Below are positions 16,504 to 26,666 of a stretch of DNA of 64,000 bases, piece by piece (positions within the stretch are counted from its first letter, which is position 1; each line of letters opens with the position of its first letter). Source of the DNA: Nocardioides marinus (GTDB taxonomy: Bacteria; Actinomycetota; Actinomycetes; Propionibacteriales; Nocardioidaceae). The notes under the pieces were generated by a model. It made no database searches, was not told where the DNA came from, and saw nothing but the letters and a program-made list of their open reading frames with translations. The position numbers and the translations under genes were made by a program. The stretch is from contig NZ_JACBZI010000001.1 of the NCBI RefSeq assembly GCF_013408145.1, positions 3,548,001 through 3,612,000 of the forward strand. The letters run 5' to 3'.

Positions 16504-18267
16504 ATGCTGAGGGTGGACCTCGGCGCCGGGGATGTCGGGGTCGACGAGTCGTTCGACCGCTACGCCCGTATCGTGCGCCGTGCGCTCGACGTGCCCGTCG
16601 CACTGGTGAGCCTGGTCGAGCGGGACCGACAGGTCTTCGTGGGGGCCGTCGGCCTCGAGCCGGAGCTCCAGGAAGCGCGCCAGACGCCGTTGACGCACTC
16701 CTTCTGCCAGTGGGTCGTCCACGACCAGGCCCCGGTCGTCACCAGCGACGCCCGCCTCGACGAGCGGCTGCGCGACAACCTCGCGATCCCCGACCTCGGG
16801 GTCGTCGCGTACGCCGGGCACCCGCTGCGCGACCACACCGGCCGCATCATCGGCTCGCTGTGCGCCATCGACACCGAGCCGCGCGAGTGGGACGAGGCCT
16901 CCCTGCAGGTGCTCGGCGACCTCGCCGCGGCCTGCTCCACGGAGATCGCCCAGCGCAGCATGCGCACCCTCGCCACCCGGACGGCCCAGGAGGCGGAGTC
17001 GCTGAGCCGGCGCTCGGCGGTGCTGCTGGCGCTCTCGCAGAGCCTGTCGACGGCGCGCAGCCTGGTCGAGGTCGCGATCGCGGTCGAGCAGGTGGCCGTC
17101 GAGCACCTGGGCTGCCTGCGCGCCGGGCTCTGGCTGACCGACGACGGCTCCCCCAGCCGCGCCGCGGACCTGCCGCTGCGCGACTTCGAGGTCGGGCGCC
17201 TCAACTACATCCCGCAGATCTCCGACTCCTGGCACTCCGCCCAGCTCAACCGGGTGCTGCGCGCCGACGACTCCAACCCCCTCGGCGAGGCGCTGCTGAG
17301 CAACCGTCCGGTGTGGTTCCGCGACCGCGCCGAGCAGAACGAGGTCTACGGGCACCTCGACCTGCGCGCCCAGGTCGGCGAGGCCCGCGCCTTCCTGCCG
17401 CTGGGGTACGCCGGGCAGAGCCTCGGCGCGATGGCGATGATCTGGGACCACCCCAAGGAGCTGACCGGCGACGAGCTGGCCACGATCACGGCGCTGGCGT
17501 CGTACACCTCCCAGGCGCTGAGCCGGGCGCTGCTGCTGCAGGAGCAGTCCGACGCGCTGGTGGTCCTGCAGAGCGCGCTGCTGCCGCGCCTGCCCGACAC
17601 CGGTGAGCTCGAGATGGCCGCCCGCTACCGGCCGGCGGCGGCGCGCGGGCAGGTCGGCGGCGACTGGTACGACGCGGTGGTGATGCCCTCGGGCGCCACC
17701 AGCCTGATGATCGGCGACGTCGTCGGCCACGACATCGGTGCCGCCGCCACCATGGGCCAGATGCGCACCACCCTGCGCGCCCTCGCCTGGGCCGTCGACG
17801 ACCCGCCGTCGCGCCAGGTGCTCCGCCTCGAGGAGGCGATGCTCGACCTCGGTGTCGAGGGCATGGCGACCCTCGTCTACGGCCGCATCGAGGAGCCCGG
17901 CATCGACGGGAGCCGGGTGCTGCGCTGGACCAACGCCGGCCACCCGCCGCCGCTGCTGGTCCACCCCGACGGCTCCGCGCGCTACCTCGAGGACCGGGCC
18001 GGCGACCTGATGCTCGGCGTCCTCCCCGACGCCCACCGCACCGACAACCGCACCGACGTCCCCCGCGGCTCGCTGCTGCTGCTCTACACCGACGGGCTCG
18101 TCGAGCGGCGCGGCGAGGACCTCGACCAGGGGCTCACCCGCCTGCGGGTCAGCGCCACCGCGCACGCCGCCCTGCCCTCCGAGGCCTTCCTCGACCAGGT
18201 GCTGCACGACCTCCACGACGGCGAGCTGGCCGACGACGTCGCCGTGCTGGCCGTCCGCTTCGGCTGA
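16504..18267 (+). CDS. GAF-GAF-SpoIIE PP2C-type protein phosphatase
   Basis: The 587-residue soluble signalling protein has GAF1 at about 10-150, with DRQVFVGAVGLEPELQEARQTP, the TPLTHSFCQWVV block typical of redox or light-type GAFs, and IGSLCAIDTEPR. GAF2 spans about 180-345. A SpoIIE/RsbU phosphatase domain follows (GGDWYDAVVMPSG, IGDVVGHDIGAA, WTNAGHPPPLL, LLLYTDGLVERR, DDVAVLAV), with the metal-binding Asp residues intact. Such proteins dephosphorylate anti-sigma antagonists in stress regulation. ATG 16504 is chosen for GGAGG 9 nt upstream; TACCGT at 16473-16478 fits its -10. No anti-sigma or antagonist gene adjoins. Confidence 0.9.
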   Translation: MLRVDLGAGDVGVDESFDRYARIVRRALDVPVALVSLVERDRQVFVGAVGLEPELQEARQTPLTHSFCQWVVHDQAPVVTSDARLDERLRDNLAIPDLGVVAYAGHPLRDHTGRIIGSLCAIDTEPREWDEASLQVLGDLAAACSTEIAQRSMRTLATRTAQEAESLSRRSAVLLALSQSLSTARSLVEVAIAVEQVAVEHLGCLRAGLWLTDDGSPSRAADLPLRDFEVGRLNYIPQISDSWHSAQLNRVLRADDSNPLGEALLSNRPVWFRDRAEQNEVYGHLDLRAQVGEARAFLPLGYAGQSLGAMAMIWDHPKELTGDELATITALASYTSQALSRALLLQEQSDALVVLQSALLPRLPDTGELEMAARYRPAAARGQVGGDWYDAVVMPSGATSLMIGDVVGHDIGAAATMGQMRTTLRALAWAVDDPPSRQVLRLEEAMLDLGVEGMATLVYGRIEEPGIDGSRVLRWTNAGHPPPLLVHPDGSARYLEDRAGDLMLGVLPDAHRTDNRTDVPRGSLLLLYTDGLVERRGEDLDQGLTRLRVSATAHAALPSEAFLDQVLHDLHDGELADDVAVLAVRFG

Positions 18268-18314
18268 GACCCGTGCGGGAGCGACCTCTCGGCCGCATCG
18301 CTAGAGTCCCGGGC

Positions 18315-19133
18315 ATGAGCGACCAGGAGCTGCTGGCGGGGTACGCCGACGTGTGGTGGCAGGCGATCGACGACTTCACCGGGCTGCTGGAGAGCCTCGA
18401 CGCCGAGGACTGGGACCGGCCCACCGACCTCCCGGGGTGGGACGTCCGCGCCGTCGCCGCCCACATCGCCCACCTCGAGCGGGTGCTGGCGACCGGCGAG
18501 GAGGAGACCGCCGACCTCGGGGACCCGGTGCCGGCCCACATCACCGGCCTGATGGGGCACTACACCGAGATCGGGGTGGTGAACCGGCGCGACGCCGCGC
18601 CCGACGCGCTGATCAACGAGATCCGGGAGGCGGCGACCGCGCGGCGTACCGCCCTGCTCACCGACCCGCCCACCGACGCCGACGCGACGCCGGAGCGGAC
18701 CTTCGCGGGCGTTCCCTGGACCTGGCGGGTGCTGCTGCGCAACCGCCCCCTCGACGTGTGGATGCACGAGCAGGACGTGCGCCGCGCCGTCGGCCGCCCC
18801 GGCGGCATGGACACCGTCCCGGCCAAGCACACCGCCGAGTACCTCGCCGAGTCCCTCGGCTTCGTCCTGGCCAAGAAGGTCGGCGCCGAGCCGGGTACCA
18901 CCCTGGTGCTGGAGATGGCCGGCAGCGACCCGTTCGCCTTCGAGGTCGGCGAGGACCGCCGCGGCAAGGCCCTGCCCGAGGTGCCGGCCGCGCCCGACGT
19001 ACGCCTGGCGATGGACCGCGAGAGCTTCGTCTGCCTCGCCGGCGGCCGACGCCCGGCGCCCGGCGCCGTGCGCCTCGAGGGCGACGAGGCCCTCGGCCAA
19101 CGGGTCGTCGACGCGATGGCCACCACCCCGTAG
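18315..19133 (+). CDS. Maleylpyruvate isomerase family, mycothiol-dependent DinB-like protein
   Basis: The 272-residue protein carries the family start WWQAIDDFTGLLESLDAEDWDRPTDLPGWDVRAVAAHIAHLERVL, which holds the first metal-ligand His, and then VWMHEQDVRRAVGRPGG, with the second His and acidic ligand. A C-terminal sterol-carrier-like domain follows. Relatives use mycothiol as cofactor in isomerisations. Substrates are mostly unknown and no gentisate genes are nearby. ATG 18315 has TAGAGT 7 nt upstream, so the mRNA is probably leaderless. The SDR gene follows after 36 nt and may be co-transcribed. Confidence 0.88.
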   Translation: MSDQELLAGYADVWWQAIDDFTGLLESLDAEDWDRPTDLPGWDVRAVAAHIAHLERVLATGEEETADLGDPVPAHITGLMGHYTEIGVVNRRDAAPDALINEIREAATARRTALLTDPPTDADATPERTFAGVPWTWRVLLRNRPLDVWMHEQDVRRAVGRPGGMDTVPAKHTAEYLAESLGFVLAKKVGAEPGTTLVLEMAGSDPFAFEVGEDRRGKALPEVPAAPDVRLAMDRESFVCLAGGRRPAPGAVRLEGDEALGQRVVDAMATTP

Positions 19134-19169
19134 TCCTCCCGCCCACCCCGCCCCTCCCAGGAGCACGCC

Positions 19170-20096
19170 GTGGACACCTGGCAGCCCGCCGACATCCCCG
19201 ACCAGACCGGCCGCACGGTCGTCGTCACCGGCCCCACCCTCGGGGGGCTCGGGCACCACACCGCCCTCGAGCTGGCCCGCCGCGGCGCCCGCGTCGTGCT
19301 GGCCGGCCGCACCCCGCGCAAGCTCGACGAGACCGCCGTCGCGATCACCGACGAGGTACCCGGGGCCGACGTGTCGCCGCTGGTCGTGGACCTCTCCGAC
19401 CTGGCCTCGGTCCGGTCGGCCGGCGAGGGCGCGAAGGCGTTGGGCCCCATCGACGTGCTGGTCAACAACGCCGGGGTGATGGGCGTGGCCGAGCAGCGCA
19501 CCTTCGACGGCCTCGAGCTGACGATGGCCACCAACCACTTCGGCCCGTTCCTGCTGACGGGCCTGCTGATGCCGCAGCTGATCCAGAGCGGCGCCGGTCG
19601 CGTGGTCACCGTGTCCTCGCACTTCCACCGGATGGCGCGCCGCGCCCCGTTGGAGGACCCGCGCGCCGCGGGCGGTCGACACCGTCCGTGGGCGGCGTAC
19701 GCCCGCTCGAAACTGGCCAACCTGCTCTTCACCCTCGAGCTGGACCGCCGTTGCCGTGCCGCCGAGGTGCCGGTCAAGGCGCTCGCCGCGCACCCGGGCT
19801 TCGCCGGGACCCACCTGGCGGCGAACGGGCAGTACGGCCGCTCGTCCGGCGGGGTCGCCTCCATCCTCGACGCGACGATCCGCGCGGTGTCGCAGTCCGC
19901 CGCGGCCGGCGCCCAGCCCTCGCTGATGGCGGCCACCGCCGACCTGCCCGGTGGCACCTACTGCGGGCCGAGCGGGCTCGCGGAGTTCGCCGGCCGACCC
20001 CAGGTCACCCTGATGACCCGGCTGGCCCGCGACGAGACCGCCGCCGCCCGGCTGTGGGAGCTCTCCGAGCAGACCACCGGCATCCGCTACCCCTAG
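19170..20096 (+). CDS. Short-chain dehydrogenase/reductase (WWOX/RDH-like)
   Basis: The 308-residue NAD(P)-dependent oxidoreductase has TGPTLGGLG (residues 22-30, a variant of the TGxxxGxG loop), a DLSDLASVRS adenine pocket, VNNAGVMG (about 103-110), SSHFH with the catalytic Ser, and the YARSK active site. The layout fits classical SDRs of the retinol-dehydrogenase-like group. The substrate is unknown. GTG 19170 is preceded by CCAGGAGC. The stop TAG lies inside the 6-bp target duplicated by the IS481 insertion, so the gene escaped disruption by a single base pair. Confidence 0.88.
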   Translation: MDTWQPADIPDQTGRTVVVTGPTLGGLGHHTALELARRGARVVLAGRTPRKLDETAVAITDEVPGADVSPLVVDLSDLASVRSAGEGAKALGPIDVLVNNAGVMGVAEQRTFDGLELTMATNHFGPFLLTGLLMPQLIQSGAGRVVTVSSHFHRMARRAPLEDPRAAGGRHRPWAAYARSKLANLLFTLELDRRCRAAEVPVKALAAHPGFAGTHLAANGQYGRSSGGVASILDATIRAVSQSAAAGAQPSLMAATADLPGGTYCGPSGLAEFAGRPQVTLMTRLARDETAAARLWELSEQTTGIRYP

Positions 20097-20097
20097 C

Positions 20098-21213
20098 TGT
20101 TCTGACCACGGACGTTAGGTACGGCGGGTCGGCTGGACCATGACGAAGACCTCCGGGTGAGGTGTGGAGCTACCACAGCAACCACATCCACCACGGAGGT
20201 CTTCATGACCCACGCTAACGCCACCCTCACCCCAGCCGGGCGACTGCGTCTGGCCCAGCTCGTCGTCGACCACGACTGGACCTACGCCCGTGCCGCCGAA
20301 CGGTTCTCCGTCAGCATCACCACCGCCCGCCGCTGGGCCCTGCGTTACCGCGAATCCGGCAGGGCCGGCATGGTCGACCGGTCCTCACGACCGCACCGCT
20401 GCCCAAACCAGCTGCCCCGACGAACCGAGCGTCGGATCGTGAGCCTGCGAGTCACCCGGCGCTGGGGACCGGCCCGGATCGCCTACCACCTCGGGCAGAA
20501 CCCCTCGACCGTCCACCAGGTCCTGCGCCGCTACGGCTGCCCACGGCTGAAGTGGACCGACCCCGCCACCGGCACCCGGATCAAGACCTCCTCGCGGGAC
20601 AAGCGACGCTACGAGCACGCCGCACCGGGCGATCTGGTCCACGTCGACATCAAGAAGCTCGGCAAGATCCCCGACGGCGGCGGCTGGCGCGTCCACGGCC
20701 GCGGATCAGCCCAAGACCGCAGCGCCGGCGCCACACGCGACCGGGCCGCCCGCTCCGGTGCCACACCCTCGCGCGGCTACGTCTACCTCCACCACGCCGT
20801 AGACGACCACTCCCGGCTGGCCTACTCCGAGATCCTCACCGACGAACGCAAGGAGACCGCCGCAGGGTTCTGGCAACGCGCCCGCGCCTACTTCGCCGAG
20901 CACGGCATCGCGGTCAGCGCCGTCTTGACCGACAACGGCTCCTGCTACCGATCACGGCTCTGGGCCGCGACCCTGGGCCAGGACGTCAAACACCGCCGCA
21001 CCCGCCCCTACCGGCCCCAGACCAACGGCAAGGTCGAACGCTTCAACCGCACCCTGCTCGAGGAATGGGCCTACGCCTGCGCCTACACCTCAGAAGCCGA
21101 CCGCGCGTCCGCCTACCCGGAGTGGCTCCATCACTACAATCACCACCGCGGCCACACCAGCCTCAAAGGCAAGTCACCCATCGACCGCGTGCCCAACCTC
21201 CCCGGGCAGAACA
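20098..21213 (+). mobile_element. Complete IS481-family insertion sequence, 1116 bp
   Basis: The left end TGTTCTGACCACGGACGTTA and right end (read inward) TGTTCTGCCCGGGGAGGTTG form imperfect terminal inverted repeats matching at 19 of 25 positions. Both ends are flanked by the 6-bp direct repeat CCTAGC (20092-20097 and 21214-21219). One intact transposase lies inside. Intact ends, intact open frame and exact target duplication indicate a recent insertion. It landed one base after the stop codon of the SDR gene. Confidence 0.92.
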
Positions 21214-21218
21214 CCTAG
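20205..21218 (+). CDS. IS481 family transposase
   Basis: The 337-residue DDE transposase has an N-terminal HTH (RLRLAQLVVDHDWTYARAAERFSVS with TTARRWALRY), a second HTH (RRWGPARIAYHLGQNPSTVHQVLRRYG) and an rve core. The core has the first Asp in LVHVDIKKLG, the second in VLTDNGSCYRS and the Glu in RPQTNGKVERFNRTL. ATG 20205 has GGAGG at 20195-20199. The last codons read through the right terminal repeat, and the TAG stop (21216-21218) belongs to the duplicated target, not to the element. Confidence 0.95.
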   Translation: MTHANATLTPAGRLRLAQLVVDHDWTYARAAERFSVSITTARRWALRYRESGRAGMVDRSSRPHRCPNQLPRRTERRIVSLRVTRRWGPARIAYHLGQNPSTVHQVLRRYGCPRLKWTDPATGTRIKTSSRDKRRYEHAAPGDLVHVDIKKLGKIPDGGGWRVHGRGSAQDRSAGATRDRAARSGATPSRGYVYLHHAVDDHSRLAYSEILTDERKETAAGFWQRARAYFAEHGIAVSAVLTDNGSCYRSRLWAATLGQDVKHRRTRPYRPQTNGKVERFNRTLLEEWAYACAYTSEADRASAYPEWLHHYNHHRGHTSLKGKSPIDRVPNLPGQNT

Positions 21219-21327
21219 CGAGGACGCGACGGCGGACTCGCTGATGGTGGTCGAGCGAGCCAGGGACGAGGTCGCGACCGGCGTGACGAGACCCGGTGAG
21301 GTGTGCGGGGCCTCGACCCACCATGCC

Positions 21328-21401
21328 CGCCGAGCCGGCGCATCAATACGCCGGCTCGACCCACCACGCCCGCCGAACCGGCGTATCAATACGCCGGCTC
21401 G
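21328..21401. repeat. Palindromic 31-nt repeat, dimer (family F1, locus 2)
   Basis: Two 31-nt units (21328-21358 and 21371-21401) start 43 nt apart, with a 12-nt spacer, as at 111-184. The first copy has CGCAT in place of CGTAT. The dimer begins about 110 nt after the IS and ends 5 nt before the stop of the minus-strand propeller gene, so it may form its transcript end. Confidence 0.8.
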
Positions 21402-21406
21402 GCGAC

Positions 21407-22912
21407 TCAGTCGCGCAGGCCCCGGGTGCCGTCGACGACACGGACGAGCCCGGCCCGGGTGCCGACGAAGGCGGTGCCGCCGGGGCCGATGGTGACCGAC
21501 GAGCCGGCGTCGCCGGCCCACGGACCGGTGCCGCCGCGGGCGGCGAAGGCGGTGCGACCGGTGCGGGCGTCGAGGGCCGTGAGGTACCACGCGTCGACGC
21601 CGAGCCAGCTGCGGCGCTTGGTCCAGGCGTACAGCAGCCCGGTCGCCCGCGACAGCGTCGTCCCCGAGGTGGGGGCGACCTCCTCGGAGGTCCACGTCGT
21701 CGCGCAGGAGCCGTCGACCACGTCGACGCGGGCGACGCCGCCGGGGGGCCGTCGCCCGAGCACCCCGCGCCACGCGCCGGTCCAGCCGTGGCCGTTGGTC
21801 ACGACCACCCCGGTGCCGCCGACCGCGGTCAGCGCGGCCTCGGTCGCGGAGGCGTCGTCCTCGAAGACCTCCTGTCGGCACACCTGCGACCCGTCCACGG
21901 CGCGCAGCACCACCACGTGCATGCGCGGGTTGGCGTTGTCGGTCAGCGCGAGCAGCCCGCCCTCGAGCAGGGTCACGCCGCTGCCGCTGCCCGCGTCGCG
22001 CTGGCCGGGCTTGCGGCCGCTCCCGGTCTCGTACGCCGACCGCCAGGTCTCCAGGGGGGCGCCCGCCCGGGTGACGACCCGGTGGACCGCCTCGGCCGTG
22101 GTCACGTAGGCACCGTCGCGGTCGACCGCCAGCGGCTGGCTCACCGACTCCCCCAGCGCCAGCACGGAGGGCTCGCCCTCGGCGGCCACCACCCCGACCT
22201 CCCCGGCCCGGGTCACGAACCAGGTGCGCCCGACCGGGTCCACCGCCACCGACACCACGCAGGCACCGGCCGGCAGGGCCCGGCCGAGGTCGACGGCGCG
22301 CTGGGTGACCACGGCCGGCGCGTCGGCCCCGTCGGTCGTGGTGACGTGCAGGAGCCGGCGGTCGCCGGTGGCGACGACGACCTCCTCGCCCGTCCCGGTC
22401 GCCGGGGGCACGTCGGCGCACGGGTCGGGCAGGGACGCGGTGGCGACCGGTCGCAGGGTGCGCGGGTCCAGCACCTTCAGCCGGGCACCGGAGCGGCTGG
22501 TGCACAGCGCCAAGAGCCGCTCGTGGGTGTCGGGCAGCAGGTGGCCGCAGTGCTCGGCGCCGTACCAGCCGGAGTCGACCTCGACGGAGAGCCCCAGCGG
22601 CCCCGGGCGGTCGGGCTCACCGGGCAGCGGCTGGGGGCTGACCGGTCGGCCGGTGTAGCCGGGGGTCACCCACGCGCCGCCGCCGGGCGGCACGGGCAGC
22701 CGGCCGTCGGGGACGAACCACACCGCCCCGAGGAGCAGCACCAGCCCGGCCACGCCCACCAGCGTCGTACGCCGGTCCGGCCGGTCGACCCGCAGCCGGC
22801 CACGGGTCCGGGGGTGCACCATCGCGGCGACCGCCGCGAGCAGCACCACCGGCCCACAGGCCAGCCACAGCGCCGCGACCGCCACCCACGCGACCGCTCG
22901 GGTCCAGCGCAC
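21407..22912 (-). CDS. Membrane-anchored beta-propeller protein, unknown function
   Basis: The 501-residue protein has two N-terminal TM helices (about 9-30 and 50-67, VGVAGLVLLLGAVWFVP). The extracytoplasmic region has recurring strand patterns of a PQQ-like propeller (LLALCTSRSGARLKVLDPRTL, AYVTTAEAVHRVV, WYLTALDARTGRTAFAARGG, AFVGTRAGLVRVVDG). Several paired Cys are present (CGHLLP/ALCTS, DPCADV/GACVV). The GTG start lies 5 nt downstream of the enoyl-CoA hydratase stop, so the two are probably one transcript. The family is not one I can name, and no catalytic motif is evident. Confidence 0.75.
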   Translation of the reverse strand: MRWTRAVAWVAVAALWLACGPVVLLAAVAAMVHPRTRGRLRVDRPDRRTTLVGVAGLVLLLGAVWFVPDGRLPVPPGGGAWVTPGYTGRPVSPQPLPGEPDRPGPLGLSVEVDSGWYGAEHCGHLLPDTHERLLALCTSRSGARLKVLDPRTLRPVATASLPDPCADVPPATGTGEEVVVATGDRRLLHVTTTDGADAPAVVTQRAVDLGRALPAGACVVSVAVDPVGRTWFVTRAGEVGVVAAEGEPSVLALGESVSQPLAVDRDGAYVTTAEAVHRVVTRAGAPLETWRSAYETGSGRKPGQRDAGSGSGVTLLEGGLLALTDNANPRMHVVVLRAVDGSQVCRQEVFEDDASATEAALTAVGGTGVVVTNGHGWTGAWRGVLGRRPPGGVARVDVVDGSCATTWTSEEVAPTSGTTLSRATGLLYAWTKRRSWLGVDAWYLTALDARTGRTAFAARGGTGPWAGDAGSSVTIGPGGTAFVGTRAGLVRVVDGTRGLRD

Positions 22913-22917
22913 CGGCG

Positions 22918-23739
22918 TCAGCGCCCCCGTGGTCCGAACTCGGGCACGACCCGGGCGAAGGCGGCCTTGCGGGCGACCGCGGTGTTGCGGGCGGCCAGCA
23001 GCCAGGCCTGCTCGACCCGCTCGCGGAAGAAGGTGTAGCGAGGCCCGGCGGTCCAGGTGTCGTCGAAGAGGCGCTTGGCGGCGGCGAGCTGGTCGGGCGA
23101 GCGGCCCTTGAGCTGCTCGGCCAGCTCCATCGCGGCGGCGACCGGGTCGGAGTCGAGGGTGGTGACCAGGCCGAGGTCCTGCGCCTCCTTACCCGAGACC
23201 ACCTCCGCGGTCATCGTGAGCTTCTTGGCGACGTCGATGCCGACGAGCTCCTTGAGCGAGCGCACTCCCGACATGTCGGGGATGATCCCCCACTTGCCCT
23301 CGAGCACCGACCACTGCGAGTCGGGGGTGGCGACGCGGAAGTCGGCGGCCAGGGCGATCTGCAGACCGCCGCCCAGGCAGTGGCCGTGGACGGCGGCGAT
23401 CACCGGCACGGGGAGCCGGCGCCAGGCCCAGCAGGCCTCCTGGAAGGTGTTGGTGCCCCGCCAGGGCCGCGGGACGAACGAGGTGACCACGCGGGCCGGC
23501 TGCTTGAGCACGTGCGCGAAGTCGAGCCCGGCGCAGAACGCGTCGCCCTCGCCGGAGAGCACCACGGCGCGCAGGCTCCGGTCGCGGCGCAGGGTGCGCG
23601 CGGTGCCGGCCAGGTCGTCGAGGATCTGCAGGGTCAGCGCGTTGAGCTTCTCGGGGCGGGCCAGGCGCACGTGCGCGATGCCGTCCACGACGGTGCAGGT
23701 CACGTGGGAGTTGTCGCGGCTCTCGAGCGGGGAGGACAT
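22918..23739 (-). CDS. Enoyl-CoA hydratase/isomerase family protein
   Basis: The 273-residue crotonase-fold protein has the CoA/oxyanion segments [30 protein letters not shown] and [42 protein letters not shown]. The usual first catalytic Glu region carries EGKWGIIPD, which fits the crotonase second block, so hydratase or isomerase activity is plausible. ATG 23739 is chosen because a GACAAT hexamer lies 7 nt upstream on the minus strand; ATG 23748 is the alternative. The gene is divergent from pgm with 52 nt between starts, and followed by the propeller gene. Confidence 0.88.
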   Translation of the reverse strand: MSSPLESRDNSHVTCTVVDGIAHVRLARPEKLNALTLQILDDLAGTARTLRRDRSLRAVVLSGEGDAFCAGLDFAHVLKQPARVVTSFVPRPWRGTNTFQEACWAWRRLPVPVIAAVHGHCLGGGLQIALAADFRVATPDSQWSVLEGKWGIIPDMSGVRSLKELVGIDVAKKLTMTAEVVSGKEAQDLGLVTTLDSDPVAAAMELAEQLKGRSPDQLAAAKRLFDDTWTAGPRYTFFRERVEQAWLLAARNTAVARKAAFARVVPEFGPRGR

Positions 23740-23791
23740 GCGCAGCATTGTCCCACCCCCACGAGACGCCCGGGCGCGGCATGATCGCCTC

Positions 23792-25465
<1,674 letters not shown>

Positions 25466-25511
25466 GGCCGCCCCTCTTCCGCGAGGGGCGCCGCGGTGCC
25501 ACGCTGAGCGG

Positions 25512-26405
25512 ATGGGGCATCCGGTGGGCCTGGACCGGGACGACCCGGCCGTGCGCGCCGAGGTCGTCGACGTCGTCACCTCGCGGTCCCGGCACGCGGA
25601 GCCGGCGTACGTCGAGTGGCACCTGATCGACCGGGACTACTGGCCGGGCCTGCGACTCCTGGGGGTGCGCGAGGAGGGCCGGCTCATCGGCGTCGGCTGG
25701 CTCGGGCAGGGCACCGGCAACACCGTCGGATGGGCCACCGAGCACGTCGCGGTGCGCCCGGAGCACGCACGTCGCGGAGTGGGAACGGCGCTGCACCGGG
25801 CCCTGACCAGCTCCCTGCCGGACGGGACGACGCAGGTGCGCGGGGAGTGCGACGACGACTGCGACGACGCGCTGCCCGCCGTACGCCGCTGGGGGTTCGA
25901 GCCCGAGCAGCTCTCGATCCGCTCCGTGCTCGACCTGACCGACCTCAGGCCGCTGCCCGCGCTTGCCGGTGTCACGTTCGAGGAGTCGCCCGGCCTCAGG
26001 TTCGCCGACCAGGACTGCGTGGAGGAGGTGCTCCGGGTCAGCCAGACCAACCCCGAGGCGAAGCGTGGCTCGGTGCGGACCCTGGAGCAGCTGGCCTCCG
26101 GCATGGGGTCCGGCGATGCGGCGATCGGGCTCCTCGCCCGGGTCGACGGCGCCCCTGCCGCTCTCTGCGCGGGGCTGGTCGCCGACGGCGTGTTCCACGT
26201 CTTCTACACCGGCGTGGACCCGAGGTTCCGCGGCCGCGGCCTGGCCGTCGCGGTGAAGGGCACGGCGCACGCGGTCGCCGCGGCCGCCGGCGCCCGGCAG
26301 GCGAGCACCGAGAACGAGGAGCACAACCACGGCATCCGCAGGGTCAACGCGGAGCTCGGCTACGTACGGCAGGTCGGCAGCCACCGGGTGCGGCTGGACG
26401 TCTGA
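25512..26405 (+). CDS. Tandem GNAT acetyltransferase
   Basis: The 297-residue protein has two GNAT folds. The N-terminal domain contains the acetyl-CoA loop VRPEHARRGVGTALHRAL (about 81-98). The C-terminal domain has FYTGVDPRFRGRGLAVAVKG (about 235-254) and ends ENEEHNHGIRRVNAELGY, a common GNAT terminal motif. The layout resembles mycothiol synthase MshD, but relatives with other amine substrates are common. ATG 25512 follows CACGCT by 6 nt. It lies 46 nt after pgm and is probably its own transcript. Confidence 0.82.
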   Translation: MGHPVGLDRDDPAVRAEVVDVVTSRSRHAEPAYVEWHLIDRDYWPGLRLLGVREEGRLIGVGWLGQGTGNTVGWATEHVAVRPEHARRGVGTALHRALTSSLPDGTTQVRGECDDDCDDALPAVRRWGFEPEQLSIRSVLDLTDLRPLPALAGVTFEESPGLRFADQDCVEEVLRVSQTNPEAKRGSVRTLEQLASGMGSGDAAIGLLARVDGAPAALCAGLVADGVFHVFYTGVDPRFRGRGLAVAVKGTAHAVAAAAGARQASTENEEHNHGIRRVNAELGYVRQVGSHRVRLDV

Positions 26406-26490
26406 GAAGGGCGACCACCACGGGACGGCCGGACCGGAGGGCGTGCCGTGAGAGGGGTTCACGACAGACCCTCCGCTCGCCGGGGCGCGA

Positions 26491-26530
26491 GGGTCTCGAG
26501 GCTCGCGCCGCTCGCACCTCGACCGGCGGG
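26491..26530. repeat. F4-related repeat, degenerate copy
   Basis: GGGTCTCGAGGCTCGCGCCG continues to CTCGCACCTCGACCGGCGGG. It shares the GGTCTCGA start and CTCGACC end with the 45-bp family but has a shorter, diverged middle. It lies in the 257-nt gap before the MFS gene. Confidence 0.6.
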
Positions 26531-26576
26531 ACGTCGCAACCCGGGGATGCGGCAGCACGCCCGGGGCCCACGTAGC

Positions 26577-26666
26577 ATGGCCGCACAATCGAAGAAGCAC
26601 AGGGTCACACGCGCACTTGGTGGTGGGTACGGCGCGGCACTGACCGCACCCAAGGACCCCCTGTGA
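26577..26666 (+). CDS. Possible 29-residue leader peptide upstream of the MFS gene
   Basis: The short frame MAAQSKKHRVTRALGGGYGA... ends in a TGA (26664-26666) that overlaps the GTG of the MFS gene as GTGA, which would couple the two. However, TAGCAT at 26573-26578 overlaps its ATG and looks like the -10. If so, transcription starts downstream and the peptide is not made in full. I leave both readings open. Confidence 0.3.
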   Translation: MAAQSKKHRVTRALGGGYGAALTAPKDPL

